From assembly GCA_046351555.1 (NCBI GenBank), contig JAXLYI010000012.1, forward strand, positions 1 through 64,000: a stretch of DNA of 64,000 nt, written 5' to 3'. Below the pieces are notes generated by a model that had not been told where the DNA came from, searched no databases, and saw only the letters and a program-made list of their open reading frames with translations. The position numbers and the translations under genes were made by a program. This document shows positions 1-9,000 of this stretch, piece after piece; positions within the stretch are counted from its first letter, which is position 1, and the number at the start of each line of letters is the position of its first letter. Source of the stretch: CAISKJ01 sp046351555. GTDB taxonomy: Bacteria; Myxococcota_A; Polyangia; Polyangiales; Ga0077539.

Positions 1-74
1 TCGCAGGCTCCCAGCAGCGCGCGCCACGACCGTCGATGACTACGAGCCCGCGCGTGCTGTAGATGATTTGGAGA

Positions 75-109
75 CCCTTCCTCTGCCGCTTCCTGCGGCG
101 GAGGAAGGG
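75..109 (-). terminator. Strong hairpin downstream of the leftward membrane-protein operon
   Basis: Two 15-base arms (75-89 and 95-109) pair along their whole length with a single G-T wobble and enclose a 5-base loop. The hairpin lies 90 bases past the stop codon at 200, in the direction that gene is transcribed, and on the minus strand is followed by TCTCCAAATCAT, only a weak T tract. It is best explained as the terminator of the two-gene operon. Bases 1-74 and 110-199 hold nothing I can assign. Confidence 0.55.
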
Positions 110-199
110 GAAACGCGCGAGGCTCGGCGAGCGGGGATGGAGGCGAAGCGAGCGCGCCCACACCGCGAGACCAGACCCGCTCCGAACCCAGGAAGCGCC

Positions 200-1630
200 T
201 CACCGCGGCGCGAGCTCGTACGCGCAGAGCCCCGCGCGCGACGCCGTCGGCCGCGCCGCCGCGAGCGAGCGCGCCGCCCGCGAGCCGCAGCGCACCAGTG
301 CGTGCGTCGCCCCGCGAGCCCGCAGCGCCGCGAGCGCGGCGGCGGGGGCGGTGATTCCGTCGTTCACGTCGAGCGCCTCGCGGAGCACCGCGGCGGGGTA
401 GCAGTCGTTGCGCGGGTCGAAATACACCGCGGCCCCCCGCCACACCGCGTAGCCCGCGAACGGCAGCTCCACGAACACCCGCGCGCCCTCGGGCATCGCC
501 GCGAGGAGCGCCGTCGCCGCCTCGTCCTGCGGGGACGCATCCGCCAGCTCACCCTCCGCCCGCCCGCGCACCGTCGTCGCCCAGAGGGCAGCGCCCAGCG
601 CTAGCGGAACGAGCCCGAACGCCGCCACCGCCCGCCGCGGCGTCTCCCGCAGCGCCCAGCGCCCGCGTGCGAGCAGCGCTTCGAGCGGACCGGGCGCGAG
701 CGCGAGGCCCACCAGCCCCGCGAGCTGGAGGTGCCGCCCGTGGCGCAGGGCCATCGCCGAGAGCAGCAGCCCGAGGGCCGCCCGCGCCCGCCAGCGCGCG
801 TCGCGCAGTGACGCCGCCCACAGCGCGACCAGCGCGGCGCCGACGGTGAGCTCCCACGGCGTCGCGAGTCGCAGCGGCGCGCGCCACAGGGGGAACCACT
901 CCACGATGCGTTGATGAACCACCGCCGTCGCGTCGCCCGCCGCGCCCGTCGCGTAGCGAAACGCGAGCGCGTGGAGCCCAAGGCCGTAGGGGTTGACCGC
1001 TGTCACCGCGATCGAGGCGACGAGCGCGGCCTGGCGCGCGCGTCGGTCGCCCGAGGGGACGCCGAGGCCGAGCGCGAGCATCGCGAGCCCGAGCGGGAAG
1101 CTGCCGTGGAGGTTGGTCCATGCGAGGACGAGGGCCGCGGCGGCGACGGCGTGCGCGCGGGTGAAGGCGGGCTCGAAGGCCACGGCGGCGAGGGCGACGG
1201 CGAGCGGGTACGTCATCCCGACGGGGCGGGGCGACTCGAAGCGACCGCCGAACGCCGTCAGCGCGAGGGCCACGCAGCCCGCGGCGACCCACGGGCGCGC
1301 GTCGCGGAGCGAGCGCCACGCGAGGGCCGCGGCGGTGGCCGAGAGCGCGGCGACGCGGACGAGCGCGAGGGTGCTGAGGCCCTTCGCGGCGAGGGCGGCG
1401 TAGAGCGCGCCGAAGCCCCACTCGTGCATCACCCAGGGGTGGTCGGGCGCGGTGAAGCCGTAGCGGTTGCGGGTGGGGACGGCGCCTTCGCGGAGGAGGT
1501 CGGCGCCGGCGCGGAGGACCCACCAGACGTCCGCGTCCCAGAGCGGCGCCGCCGCGGCGGGGACGGCCGCGAGCGCGACGAGCGCGAGTGCGACCGCGAA
1601 CACCGCGCGGTCGCGACGGTCACTCGGCAT
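200..1630 (-). CDS. Polytopic membrane protein, GT39/GT-C-like
   Basis: 476 residues. An N-terminal hydrophobic segment is followed by the motif DADVWWVLRAG and then about nine to eleven hydrophobic segments. An early acidic motif in the first loop after TM1, followed by many TM helices, is the layout of lipid-linked sugar (GT-C, Dol-P-Man-type) transferases, where that acidic residue is catalytic. From about residue 355 the chain is soluble and probably extracytoplasmic, including YFDPRNDCYP. Its start overlaps the end of the upstream gene by 11 bases, so the two are co-transcribed. A role in glycosylating an envelope component is an inference from fold; the substrate cannot be told, and it may have no transferase activity. 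Confidence 0.7.
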   Translation of the reverse strand: MPSDRRDRAVFAVALALVALAAVPAAAAPLWDADVWWVLRAGADLLREGAVPTRNRYGFTAPDHPWVMHEWGFGALYAALAAKGLSTLALVRVAALSATAAALAWRSLRDARPWVAAGCVALALTAFGGRFESPRPVGMTYPLAVALAAVAFEPAFTRAHAVAAAALVLAWTNLHGSFPLGLAMLALGLGVPSGDRRARQAALVASIAVTAVNPYGLGLHALAFRYATGAAGDATAVVHQRIVEWFPLWRAPLRLATPWELTVGAALVALWAASLRDARWRARAALGLLLSAMALRHGRHLQLAGLVGLALAPGPLEALLARGRWALRETPRRAVAAFGLVPLALGAALWATTVRGRAEGELADASPQDEAATALLAAMPEGARVFVELPFAGYAVWRGAAVYFDPRNDCYPAAVLREALDVNDGITAPAAALAALRARGATHALVRCGSRAARSLAAARPTASRAGLCAYELAPR

Positions 1631-3605
1631 CGGGCATCGCCATGCCGCGGTCGAAGTCGTGCCGGATGGGGTACGGGCGCGCCTGCACGAACACCGGCCG
1701 GCGCGTCGGGCCCGCGAGGAGGAACTCCACGTCCATCGGCGTGTCGCGCCCGAGCTCGACCGCGTCGTTGAGCCCCCGGTGGATCGCCCGGAGCGCGACC
1801 GACAGCGACATCACCTCGGCGTCGGTGAGCACCGGTGCGCCGTTGGTTCGCGACGAGCGCGAGAGCCGCTCGAACTCCCCCTCCTCGCCGTACGTGTAAT
1901 AGAGAACCTGCTCGGGCACCTCGTCGCCGCGCGCGGAGGTGACCGCGCCCCCGTCGCCGCCGGCCACCTGCGCGTTGAGGAAGATCGCGGGGCGCCCTTC
2001 GTTGAAGGGGTTTCCTGTGATCGCCACGCCGTTGACCACGTCGTCGTCGATCGACTCCTGCACGAGGACCCCCATCGCGACGAGCTCCTGCCGTATGCGG
2101 AAGAACTCGCGCTCCTCCCACGCGGCGAACGACCACGTGCTCGCCCACACCTCGCGGAGCGCCGTCGCGAGGGCCTCGGGCGTCCCTTCCCGCGGCGCGA
2201 CGGTGGAGCGGTAGAGCCCCGCCCCGTTGAAGCCCGGCAGGTCTTCCGCGTTGGTGCTCGAGCGGAACCTCACGCGCGCCGTGGAGAAATCCCGCCGCGC
2301 CTTCGCGCCCACCTCCGCGAGGAGCCGCGGGTCGACGGGCGCGCGGAGGATCCGTTCGCGGATGGAGGCGAGGCCCGCGTCGCGCGCGGCGGGGTCGTTG
2401 CGGAAGGCCTCGGTGTGGCGGAGCCCTTCGAAGAGCGCTTCGGCGCCGCTCGCGTGGAAGTGGGCGGCGTAGGCAGAGAAGGGGATCGCGAAGCCCCGCG
2501 GCACGGTGACTCCGGGGACGCCGCCGAGCACGCCGAGCTGGGCGGCCTTGGCGCCGACCGACTCCACGTCGCGGTACCGCAGGCGGGCGACGTCGACGAG
2601 ATCGGTTCGGGTGAGCGAGCGCGGCGGCGTCATGACGGTGGCGGGGCGGCGCGCGGCCCAGGCGCGGTCGGCCTCGGCCTGCGTGGCGGGGGCGATCGTC
2701 CAGTCCTGCGGGGTCACGGTGAGCCGCACGAGGCGGCCCTCCAGCGCGCGCAGGCGGGCGTCTTGGAAGCCCTCGCGGAGGGCCATGTTGGGCGTTCCAC
2801 GGTTGGTGGCGAGGACGGCGACGTGGCCGAGGGGGGCCTGGAGCTCGCCCGTGACGATGCCCGCGCAGGCGGGTAGGTCGAGCGGGACGTGCTCGAGCAC
2901 CACCACGTCGTTGCGGCGGACGCGCGCGGGGTCGACCTCGCCCGCGTGGAAGCGCAGCCAGCCCACCGCCTCGCCGGGGTTGAGCGGCTGGAAGCGCGTG
3001 GCGCCGAAGAGCGTCTGCGTGGTGACCACGGGCACGTGGAGCGCTTCGAACTGCGCGACGGCGGCCTCGTGGGCGGGCGGGATCGGGTGGTATTTCAGCG
3101 CGTCGCGGAAGTAGACGCGGGCGCGGACGGCTTCGAAGGCGCGTGCGGTGCGGGGGAGGTCGAGGGTGTCGCCGGCGATGAGCTCGTAGGCCCAGACGTC
3201 CTGGTCGCGGTAGCGCGAGAGGGTGCCGAGGATGAAGCGGCGGTCGGGGCGGCGGTACTCGCGGATGTTGAAGGCGCCGTGGTCTTCGACGGGGCGCGTG
3301 AAGGAGGAGAGGAAGCGGCTCGCGAAGTAGTAGTGGATCTCCCAGCGGCGGCTCTGGAGGAAGTAGACGCGCCAGTCGTCTTCGAGGTCGATGATGACCT
3401 TCACCACCTCGGTGTGGGCGGCGACCTGACGTCCCGGCGAGGCGGCGAGCGCGCGCCACGCGGCCTCGTCGCGGACGTCGGGGCTGAAGTCTCCGGCGCT
3501 CTGCCCGGGGGCGGGGACCTCGGCGGGGTTGATCACGGCCGGGCGCTGCGAGGCGCACGCGAGGAGGAGGCAGAGCGCGGCGGGGAGGTGACGGGCGCGG
3601 GGCAT
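1620..3605 (-). CDS. Lipoprotein with phosphohistidine-swivel and PEP-synthase/glucan-dikinase-type ATP-grasp domains
   Basis: 661 residues. A lipoprotein signal ends at LLAC (Cys17). Residues about 225-300 form a swivel-like domain with GHVAVLATNRGTPN, so His261 is the candidate phospho-histidine. Residues 345-645 match the PEP/pyruvate-binding ATP-grasp domain: GAKAAQLG at 351, VRFRSSTNAEDLPGFNGAG from 446, and DVEFLL with VFVQARP near the C-terminus. The swivel-before-ATP-grasp order is that of alpha-glucan water dikinases rather than PEP synthase. Residues 50-220 are unassigned. A lipid anchor would normally place the protein outside the cytoplasm, where ATP is scarce, so the real substrate is unclear. 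It overlaps the next gene by 11 bases. The first eight codons lie inside a duplicated 66-bp segment. Confidence 0.75.
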   Translation of the reverse strand: MPRARHLPAALCLLLACASQRPAVINPAEVPAPGQSAGDFSPDVRDEAAWRALAASPGRQVAAHTEVVKVIIDLEDDWRVYFLQSRRWEIHYYFASRFLSSFTRPVEDHGAFNIREYRRPDRRFILGTLSRYRDQDVWAYELIAGDTLDLPRTARAFEAVRARVYFRDALKYHPIPPAHEAAVAQFEALHVPVVTTQTLFGATRFQPLNPGEAVGWLRFHAGEVDPARVRRNDVVVLEHVPLDLPACAGIVTGELQAPLGHVAVLATNRGTPNMALREGFQDARLRALEGRLVRLTVTPQDWTIAPATQAEADRAWAARRPATVMTPPRSLTRTDLVDVARLRYRDVESVGAKAAQLGVLGGVPGVTVPRGFAIPFSAYAAHFHASGAEALFEGLRHTEAFRNDPAARDAGLASIRERILRAPVDPRLLAEVGAKARRDFSTARVRFRSSTNAEDLPGFNGAGLYRSTVAPREGTPEALATALREVWASTWSFAAWEEREFFRIRQELVAMGVLVQESIDDDVVNGVAITGNPFNEGRPAIFLNAQVAGGDGGAVTSARGDEVPEQVLYYTYGEEGEFERLSRSSRTNGAPVLTDAEVMSLSVALRAIHRGLNDAVELGRDTPMDVEFLLAGPTRRPVFVQARPYPIRHDFDRGMAMPDAE

Positions 3606-3651
3606 CGGGTGTCACGGGAGGGTCCATGATCCGGCACGCGCTGGCAATCGC
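3586..3651. repeat. Left copy of a 66-bp direct repeat flanking the Uma2 gene
   Basis: This segment matches 4582-4647 at 63 of 66 positions, offset 996 bases. It holds the functional start codon of the PEP-synthase-like gene (minus strand, 3603-3605) and a dead copy of the first nine codons of the CcmB-like permease (plus strand from 3626), which then runs out of homology. The arrangement implies that a single ancestral divergent junction was duplicated when the Uma2 segment (3652-4581) arrived. Confidence 0.9.
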
Positions 3652-3675
3652 GCGCCGGGGCGCTCCCGTCGCCCG

Positions 3676-4515
3676 TCAGCGCGCGAGCCGCGCGACGAGC
3701 GCCTCGGGGGACGCGGTGACGACGGAGGTGGTCACCGCGGCGAGGCCCTCCGCGGCGTACCAACGGGCGAGCGAGGCGCGCTCCGGCGCCGAGAGCGCGC
3801 GGTCGAGGCGGGCGACGCACGCCGCCTCGAGCGTGGCGAGCGCGCCGTCGTCACGGCCCTGCTGGTGGCCCTGCTGGTGGCCCTGCTGGTGGCCCTGCTG
3901 GTGGCCCAACTGGTGGCCCCGCTCACGCTCCTCCTGCAGCGCCGCCACGAGCACGCGGTTGCGGCGGGCGAGGAGTGCGCGGGCGATAGCCTCCTCGGCG
4001 ACGACGCGGTCGACGAAGGCGGCGACGGGGAAGGGCCCGCGGAAGCAGCGGTCTTCGAGGACGGCGTCGGCGCCGAGCTCCTCCCAGTCGCGGTGGGCGT
4101 GGTTCCACTCGTAGACGGCGTGGTTGGCGACGCGGACGGCGAAGAGGCGCCGCACGCCGCGCGCGGCGAACTTCTCGACCTTGCGGGTGGCGTGCGCCAT
4201 GCGCTCGGTGTCGAGCACCTCCAGGGCGATCTCCTCGAGCTGCCGGCCGCCCGTCGCCGGGTCGGGCGCGGACGGGAACACGCTCACGTCGGGCGCCGCG
4301 TCGTTGTCCTCGTCGGCGCGGGTGAGCATGTCGACCGCGCCGCTGTAGCCGTCGGCGAGCAGGCCGAAGAAGAGCCCCGCGGCGTCGAAGTGCCTCGTCC
4401 CGTGGGGCTGGTTCGAGCCCATCGTTCGAATGAGCTGGCCGTCGATGATCTCCGCGCGCGACTCCGGCGCCACCAACCGCTCGTCGACGGCGGGCAGGGG
4501 GCGACGCGGGCTCAT
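3676..4515 (-). CDS. Uma2-family (DUF820) PD-(D/E)XK nuclease-like protein
   Basis: 279 residues from the ATG at 4515, the first start giving the normal Uma2 N-terminus; an in-frame extension to 4695 would read through the duplicated repeat. Signature elements are EIIDGQLI (Glu22), PDVSVF (Asp76), EIALEVLD (Glu99) and the Lys112/Lys115 helix followed by ARGVRRLFAV, the usual Uma2 order with acidic residues plausibly binding metal. A 12-base tandem repeat adds five HQ(Q/L)G units at about residue 200, followed by a helical tail. Family members are predicted endonucleases of unknown role, heavily amplified in cyanobacteria and Myxococcota. The gene lies between copies of a 66-bp direct repeat that split two divergent genes, so it appears to be an acquired insertion. 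A candidate -10 lies 8 bases before the start, with no Shine-Dalgarno sequence. Confidence 0.85.
   Translation of the reverse strand: MSPRRPLPAVDERLVAPESRAEIIDGQLIRTMGSNQPHGTRHFDAAGLFFGLLADGYSGAVDMLTRADEDNDAAPDVSVFPSAPDPATGGRQLEEIALEVLDTERMAHATRKVEKFAARGVRRLFAVRVANHAVYEWNHAHRDWEELGADAVLEDRCFRGPFPVAAFVDRVVAEEAIARALLARRNRVLVAALQEERERGHQLGHQQGHQQGHQQGHQQGRDDGALATLEAACVARLDRALSAPERASLARWYAAEGLAAVTTSVVTASPEALVARLAR
3855..3914 (-). repeat. 12-bp tandem repeat, five units, inside the Uma2 gene
   Basis: Four perfect copies of GGCCCTGCTGGT and one variant stand in tandem. On the coding (minus) strand they give five Gly-His-Gln-(Gln/Leu) units. The unit is a multiple of three, so copy-number change would lengthen or shorten the protein without a frameshift. 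Gln/His-rich spacers before the C-terminal helix are seen in other Uma2 proteins. Confidence 0.9.
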
Positions 4516-4523
4516 CGGCGTCG

Positions 4524-4529
4524 AGCATA
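4524..4529 (-). promoter_or_regulatory. Candidate -10 (TATGCT) for the Uma2 gene
   Basis: TATGCT on the minus strand lies 8 bases before the ATG at 4515. TTCACG (4547-4552) lies 17 bases upstream as a possible -35. The spacing predicts a leaderless or nearly leaderless transcript. The promoter lies inside the inserted segment, so the insertion would carry its own expression signal and read into the PEP-synthase-like gene downstream. Confidence 0.4.
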
Positions 4530-4581
4530 GCGGCCGGCCCGCGCGCCGTGAAGTCTGGCGGACGACGGCGGCGCGGCGGAC

Positions 4582-4647
4582 AGGTGACGGGCGCGGGGCA
4601 TCGGGTGTAACGGGAGGGCCCATGATCCGGCACGCGCTGGCCATCGC
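4582..4647. repeat. Right copy of the 66-bp direct repeat flanking the Uma2 gene
   Basis: Three mismatches against 3586-3651. It holds the intact Shine-Dalgarno sequence GGGAGG and start codon (4622) of the CcmB-like permease, and on the minus strand a dead copy of the first seven codons of the PEP-synthase-like lipoprotein (from 4601). Confidence 0.9.
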
Positions 4648-5293
4648 CGCCAAGGACCTCCGCATCGAGATGAGGGTGCGCGAGGTGGTCCCCACGATGA
4701 CGCTCTTCGCCGCGCTGGTGGCGATCCTGTCGTCGATCTCGCTCTACGTCGACGAGGAGACGGGCCAGAAGGTCGCCCCCGGCGTGCTGTGGATCGCGAT
4801 CGCGTTCTCGGGGACGCTGGGGCTCTCGCGCACGTGGGGGCGCGAGCGCGAGGAGGGGGCGCTGCGGGCGGTGCTGCTCTCGCGCGCGTCGGCGACGTCG
4901 ATCTTCGTCGGCAAGGGCCTCGGGGCGCTGGTGTTCGTGCTGATCACGGAGCTGGTGGTGGCGCCGCTGGTGGCGCTGCTGCTGCACGCGCCGGTGTTCG
5001 ACCACCTCGGCGGCTTCACCCTGCTGGTGCTGCTCGGCACGGTGGGCTTCGTCGCTGCGGGCACGCTCTTCGGCGCCCTCGTGGCGAAGACGCGCGCGCG
5101 CGACCTCACGCTCGCGGTGGTGCTCTATCCCCTGGTGTCGCCGGCGCTCCTCTGCGGCGCGGTGGCGACGCGCGACCTCCTCGGCGGGGCGACCCTCGCG
5201 CAGGTGGGCGACTGGCTGAAGATGCTGGTGATCTTCGACCTGGTGTTCATCGGGGGCGGGGTGGCGCTGCTCGACGTGCTGCTGTCGGAGTGA
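4622..5293 (+). CDS. ccmB: CcmB-type heme-exporter ABC permease
   Basis: 223 residues, close to the 220 of Escherichia coli CcmB, with six predicted membrane helices. The opening MIRHALAIAAKDLRIE, the conserved LGLSRTWGREREEG loop and the end helix are typical of CcmB, the membrane subunit that works with CcmA ATPase and CcmC in cytochrome c maturation. The start at 4622 has GGGAGG six bases upstream. No ccmA or ccmC is adjacent: upstream is the Uma2 insertion and downstream a secreted protein. The original neighbour was the divergent PEP-synthase-like gene. A CcmB-like permease of another transporter is the alternative. Confidence 0.8.
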   Translation: MIRHALAIAAKDLRIEMRVREVVPTMTLFAALVAILSSISLYVDEETGQKVAPGVLWIAIAFSGTLGLSRTWGREREEGALRAVLLSRASATSIFVGKGLGALVFVLITELVVAPLVALLLHAPVFDHLGGFTLLVLLGTVGFVAAGTLFGALVAKTRARDLTLAVVLYPLVSPALLCGAVATRDLLGGATLAQVGDWLKMLVIFDLVFIGGGVALLDVLLSE

Positions 5294-5480
5294 GCGGGCG
5301 CGGGGGGGCGAGGTGCAGGGCGGCGCGGCGGCGCGGGGGCGTGGCAGCGAAACGCCTCGGCTGCGCGCCCGCATCAGGTCGATGAACTCAGGGCGCTCCG
5401 CGTCGGCGTTTACATGACGCGTGTTGGAGGTGCCGGGGTGCCCCCAGCGAGGCGACGGCAGTCGGCACCTGCGCCTCGGG

Positions 5481-5512
5481 TTGACACCTTGGTCCTTCAA
5501 CGCTCCTATCCC
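5481..5512 (+). promoter_or_regulatory. Candidate promoter (TTGACA plus TATCCC) for the TonB-C-like gene
   Basis: A perfect -35 TTGACA (5481-5486) is followed by a weak -10, TATCCC at 5507-5512 (or TCCTAT at 5504, 17 bases from the -35). Transcription would begin within a few bases of the ATG at 5518, and there is no Shine-Dalgarno sequence, so a leaderless mRNA is likely. Confidence 0.45.
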
Positions 5513-5517
5513 GCGGC

Positions 5518-5949
5518 ATGAGCCCCCTCCTCCTTCGTCCGTCGTCTGCTCGCGTCGCTGGCCTGCTGCTCGCCGCCCTCGCCCTCGCGCCCGCCGCCTG
5601 GGCGCAGCGCGCCCGCCGTCGTCCGCGCACCCCGGCCCCCGCCGCGCCGTCCACGGAAGCCTGCCAGACGGCGCTGCGGGGCTCGCTCGACGGCCTGCGC
5701 CCCGCGCTCGGCGCCTGCTTGATGCGTGTGCACGGCTTCGAGCGGGGGCAGGTGCGGGTGCACGTGACGGTCGACGCGCAGGGGACGCTGGTGAGCCTGG
5801 AGGCCGCCGCGCACGTCAACGGCGCGCTCGACGCGGGGGCGGGTCAGTGCGTGGAGGGCGTCGTCCGCGCGGCGCACTTCACGGGGTGCCCGAGCAGCCC
5901 GATGTCGGAGGTGGAGAAGGTGTGGAGCTTCGCGGCCGCCCCGCGGTGA
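5518..5949 (+). CDS. Secreted protein with TonB-C/AgmX-like domain
   Basis: 143 residues with a cleavable signal (hydrophobic core about 13-27, cleavage near AWAQ). After a short Arg/Pro linker, residues 45-143 hold CQTALRGSLDGLRPALGAC, then VHVTVDAQGTLVSLE and the ending VEKVWSF. A Cys-bearing helix followed by strands ending in an aromatic strand resembles the AgmX/PglI or TonB C-terminal domains frequent in myxobacterial envelope proteins. Four cysteines could form two disulfides. It stands alone between CcmB and the RCC1 protein. The family assignment is by pattern only, and no partner is evident. Confidence 0.65.
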   Translation: MSPLLLRPSSARVAGLLLAALALAPAAWAQRARRRPRTPAPAAPSTEACQTALRGSLDGLRPALGACLMRVHGFERGQVRVHVTVDAQGTLVSLEAAAHVNGALDAGAGQCVEGVVRAAHFTGCPSSPMSEVEKVWSFAAAPR

Positions 5950-5995
5950 GCGGGCGTCGCGGCGGATCTGGGGAGGTCGCGCCGGGCGGTTGTTG

Positions 5996-6001
5996 TATGG
6001 T
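5996..6001 (+). promoter_or_regulatory. Candidate -10 (TATGGT) for the RCC1 lipoprotein gene
   Basis: TATGGT lies 7 bases before the ATG at 6009. An in-frame ATG at 5997 would fall inside this hexamer, which favours 6009 as the translation start. No Shine-Dalgarno sequence lies in range. Confidence 0.35.
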
Positions 6002-6008
6002 CGATGCG

Positions 6009-9000
6009 ATGACCAGGGGCCGTCCCTTCCGGCTCGCGCTTCGAGACCCACGGCTGTTGCCCGGCTCGCGCGCCCGGTCGCTCGCGCTCGCGGCGTGGCT
6101 GGCGGCCTCGGGCTGCGAGGTGCCGCGCACGCAGATCATCGTGCGCATCGAGGCGACGGCCGACACCTGGGCGCGCGTGCGCTCGGTGCACGTGCTGGCC
6201 CAGCGCGAGGCGGCGGGCGCGCGGCCCATCGTGTCGCGCTGCTTCGACGTGGACGTCGACCCGCGCTTCGAACGCTCGCGCGAGGTGGGGCTCGTGCCGC
6301 GCGACGCGGAGGTCGCGCAGCCCGTCCGCGTGGTGGTGAGCCTGTTCGACCGGCCCTGCGCCGCGGACGCCGGGGCGCCCGAGGGCCCGGCGCGGCTCGC
6401 CCAGGAGGCCGAGGTGAGCTTCGAGCCGGAGCGCACCACGCTGCTCGTCATGCCCTTCACCCTCCCCTGCGCCGACGCCGCGTGCCCGTCGGGGCAGACC
6501 TGCCAGGGCGACGCGCACAGCTTCGCGTGCGTGCCCATCCGCCGGGCCGCGCTGCCGGAGTACGCGCCCGCCACCGCCGCGCCCGCCGCCGCCGCGCCCG
6601 CCGACGTCGCGCCCGCCGACGTCGCGACGGACGCGTGGGAGGACCTCCCGCCCGACGCGGCGACGGACGTTACGCCCGATGCGCCCCGGGACGCGGCGAT
6701 CGACGTCGCGATGGAGGCCGCGATGGACGCGGCGACCGAGGTCGCGATGGAGGCCGCCGCGGATGTCGCGACCGACGCGCCGTCACCGCGGTGCGACGCG
6801 GGGATGTTCGTGTGCGAGGGGCGCTGCGTCGACCCGATGCGCGACCTCGCGCATTGCGGAGGCTGCGACCTCCCGTGCCCGGCCGGCGCGCTCGCGTGCG
6901 TCGGCGGCGCCTGCCTCGTGGTCGAGGAGATCGCCGCCGGGCAGGGCAGCACCTGCGCGCGCCTCAGCGACGGCTCCCTCCGTTGCTGGGGGGCCAACGA
7001 TCTGGTGGTTCTGGGGGGCGCGTCCGGCGCAGGGGCGTACGTCCCCCGGCCGGTCGGCGGTGTGTCGGGCGTGCGCTCCGTCGCCGAGGGCGGCCGCCAC
7101 GCGTGCGTGGTGCAGGCCGACACGACCGTGCGGTGCTGGGGGGCGAACCTGGCGGGGGAGGCCGGGCAGTTCGCGGCGGATGGCGGGGCCGGGTCCGGCT
7201 CGTACGTCACGACGCCCACCGCGGTGGCGGGCCTCGTCGGCGCGGTGCAGGTCGTGGCGGGAGAGTCTCACACCTGCGTCCGCATGCTCGACGGGTCGGT
7301 CCGGTGCTGGGGCAACGCCAGCGCCATCGGCGCGCCGTCGGAGCCCCTCGCCGCGCCGTTCACGCCGGGGGGGCTCCCCGCGGTGACCGCGCTCGTCGCG
7401 GGCGCACGGCACAACTGCGCCCTGTCGACCGACGGGATGGCGCGCTGCTGGGGCAACAGCAACACCGGAGCCGTCAGCGGGACAAGCACGAACGAGACGA
7501 GGCCGACGCCCTTGCTTGCGCCTGTGGGGGGCCCGGAGGCGCTCTACGGTGGCTCCAGCGGGGGCGAGACCTGCGCGCGGAGCGGCGGGGCGCTCCGCTG
7601 CTGGGGCGGCTACGACGCCTCGTGGGGCGAAGGCACGGCCCGCGTCGGCCCCGGCGTTCGCACCATGGGCGGCGTCGCCGACGTGCGCGGGGCCTGCTCC
7701 TACGCCCAGGGCGGGTGCGCGATCTCGGGGGACGGGAGCGTGCGCTGCTGGGGCGTCACGAGCGCGGTGTGGCTCGGCGCGGGCGCCACCTACCTGGGCG
7801 CCAGGCACTACCACTACGCGTCGCCCGTGCGCATCCCGGGGGTCTCGAACGCGACGCAGATCGCGTGCAGAAACGCGGGCGCCTGCGCCTTGACGGCGGA
7901 CCGCTCGGTCTGGTGCTGGGGGGAGGACCCGTACCTCGGCGGGGGCCCCGAGCGAACCGCGGAGCCCGTCCCCGGGCTCGCCGACGTCGCCTCGCTCTGC
8001 ACGGGGTGGGCGCACGCCTGCGCCGCGACGGCGGCCGGGAGCGTGTACTGCTGGGGCGCGAACGACGACGGCCAGCTCGGCGACGGGACGACGACCCCGC
8101 GCCTGTCGCCCACGCAGGTGCCGGCCCTCGGCGACGTCCGGCAGGTCACGTGCGGCGCGGCGCACACCTGCGCCCGGCTCGGCGACGGGTCGGTTCGGTG
8201 CTGGGGCGTCAACGACCTTCAAGAGGCGTCCCCGACGTCCGCGGCGGTTCGGATCCTCACGCCGACCACGGTCGTCGCGTCGGGGGCGGCCTCCGTGCGA
8301 TCGCTGAACCGCCACACCTGCGCGGTCGGCGTCGACGGCACGGTGCGGTGTTGGGGCTACAACGGCACCGCCCAGCTCGGCGACGGGACGATGGCCGCTC
8401 GCACGTCGGTCGTGGTCGTCCCGGGCGTCACCGACGCGCGCGACGTGGCCCCCCACGACAGGGGCACGTGCGCGCGCCTCGGCAGCGGGCGGGTCTCCTG
8501 CTGGGGGAGCCCCGCGGGCTGGGCGGGCACCGCGACGAGGCTGCTCACGCCGACGCCGATGGACGGCCTCCCGGACGCGGCCGACCTCCGCTGCGGCGCG
8601 ACCACCTGTTGCGCGCGGCGCGCTGCCGGGGGCTTCGCGTGCTGGGGCGGGAGCACCTTCGAGGGCGTGTTCGCCGCGGGGGCCGCCGTCACCACCGCGA
8701 CCGCGTCGCCCCGCATCGCGGCCGCTTCCGACGTGGCCTTCACCGGCCAGCAGTCCGTGCTCCTGCGCGCCGCGGACGGCTCGGTGCAGTTTCTCGGCTA
8801 CGACCCGGCGGACGTCGGCGGCGTGCTCATCCCTGGCGCCGAAGCGCCGGTCGACATCCCGGGCGCGGGCCCCGTGGCGGAGGTCGTCAGCGGCCCCGGC
8901 GAGTTCGCTTGCGCGCGCCGGGCCGACCGGACGGTCGTCTGCTGGGGCGACAACGCCTTCGGGCAGCGCGGCACGGGGCGCGCGTCGACGATGCCCGTGA

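Noticed and set aside
68..604. Arg-rich plus-strand ORF at the left end
   Set aside because: It is the shadow of the membrane-protein gene on the other strand, with poor third-position GC and no recognisable domain.
5294..5517. A protein-like stretch on the minus strand (HVNADAERPEFIDLMRA) in the gap after ccmB
   Set aside because: It has no start in context, runs into low-complexity Arg/Pro sequence, and overlaps the promoter of the next gene. It may be a relic, but I cannot name a family.
5421..6008. Extending the RCC1 protein upstream to 5421
   Set aside because: The extension overlaps a complete secreted-protein gene in another frame, is Arg/Pro-rich, and would bury the lipoprotein signal. 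The start at 6009 gives a clean signal peptide.
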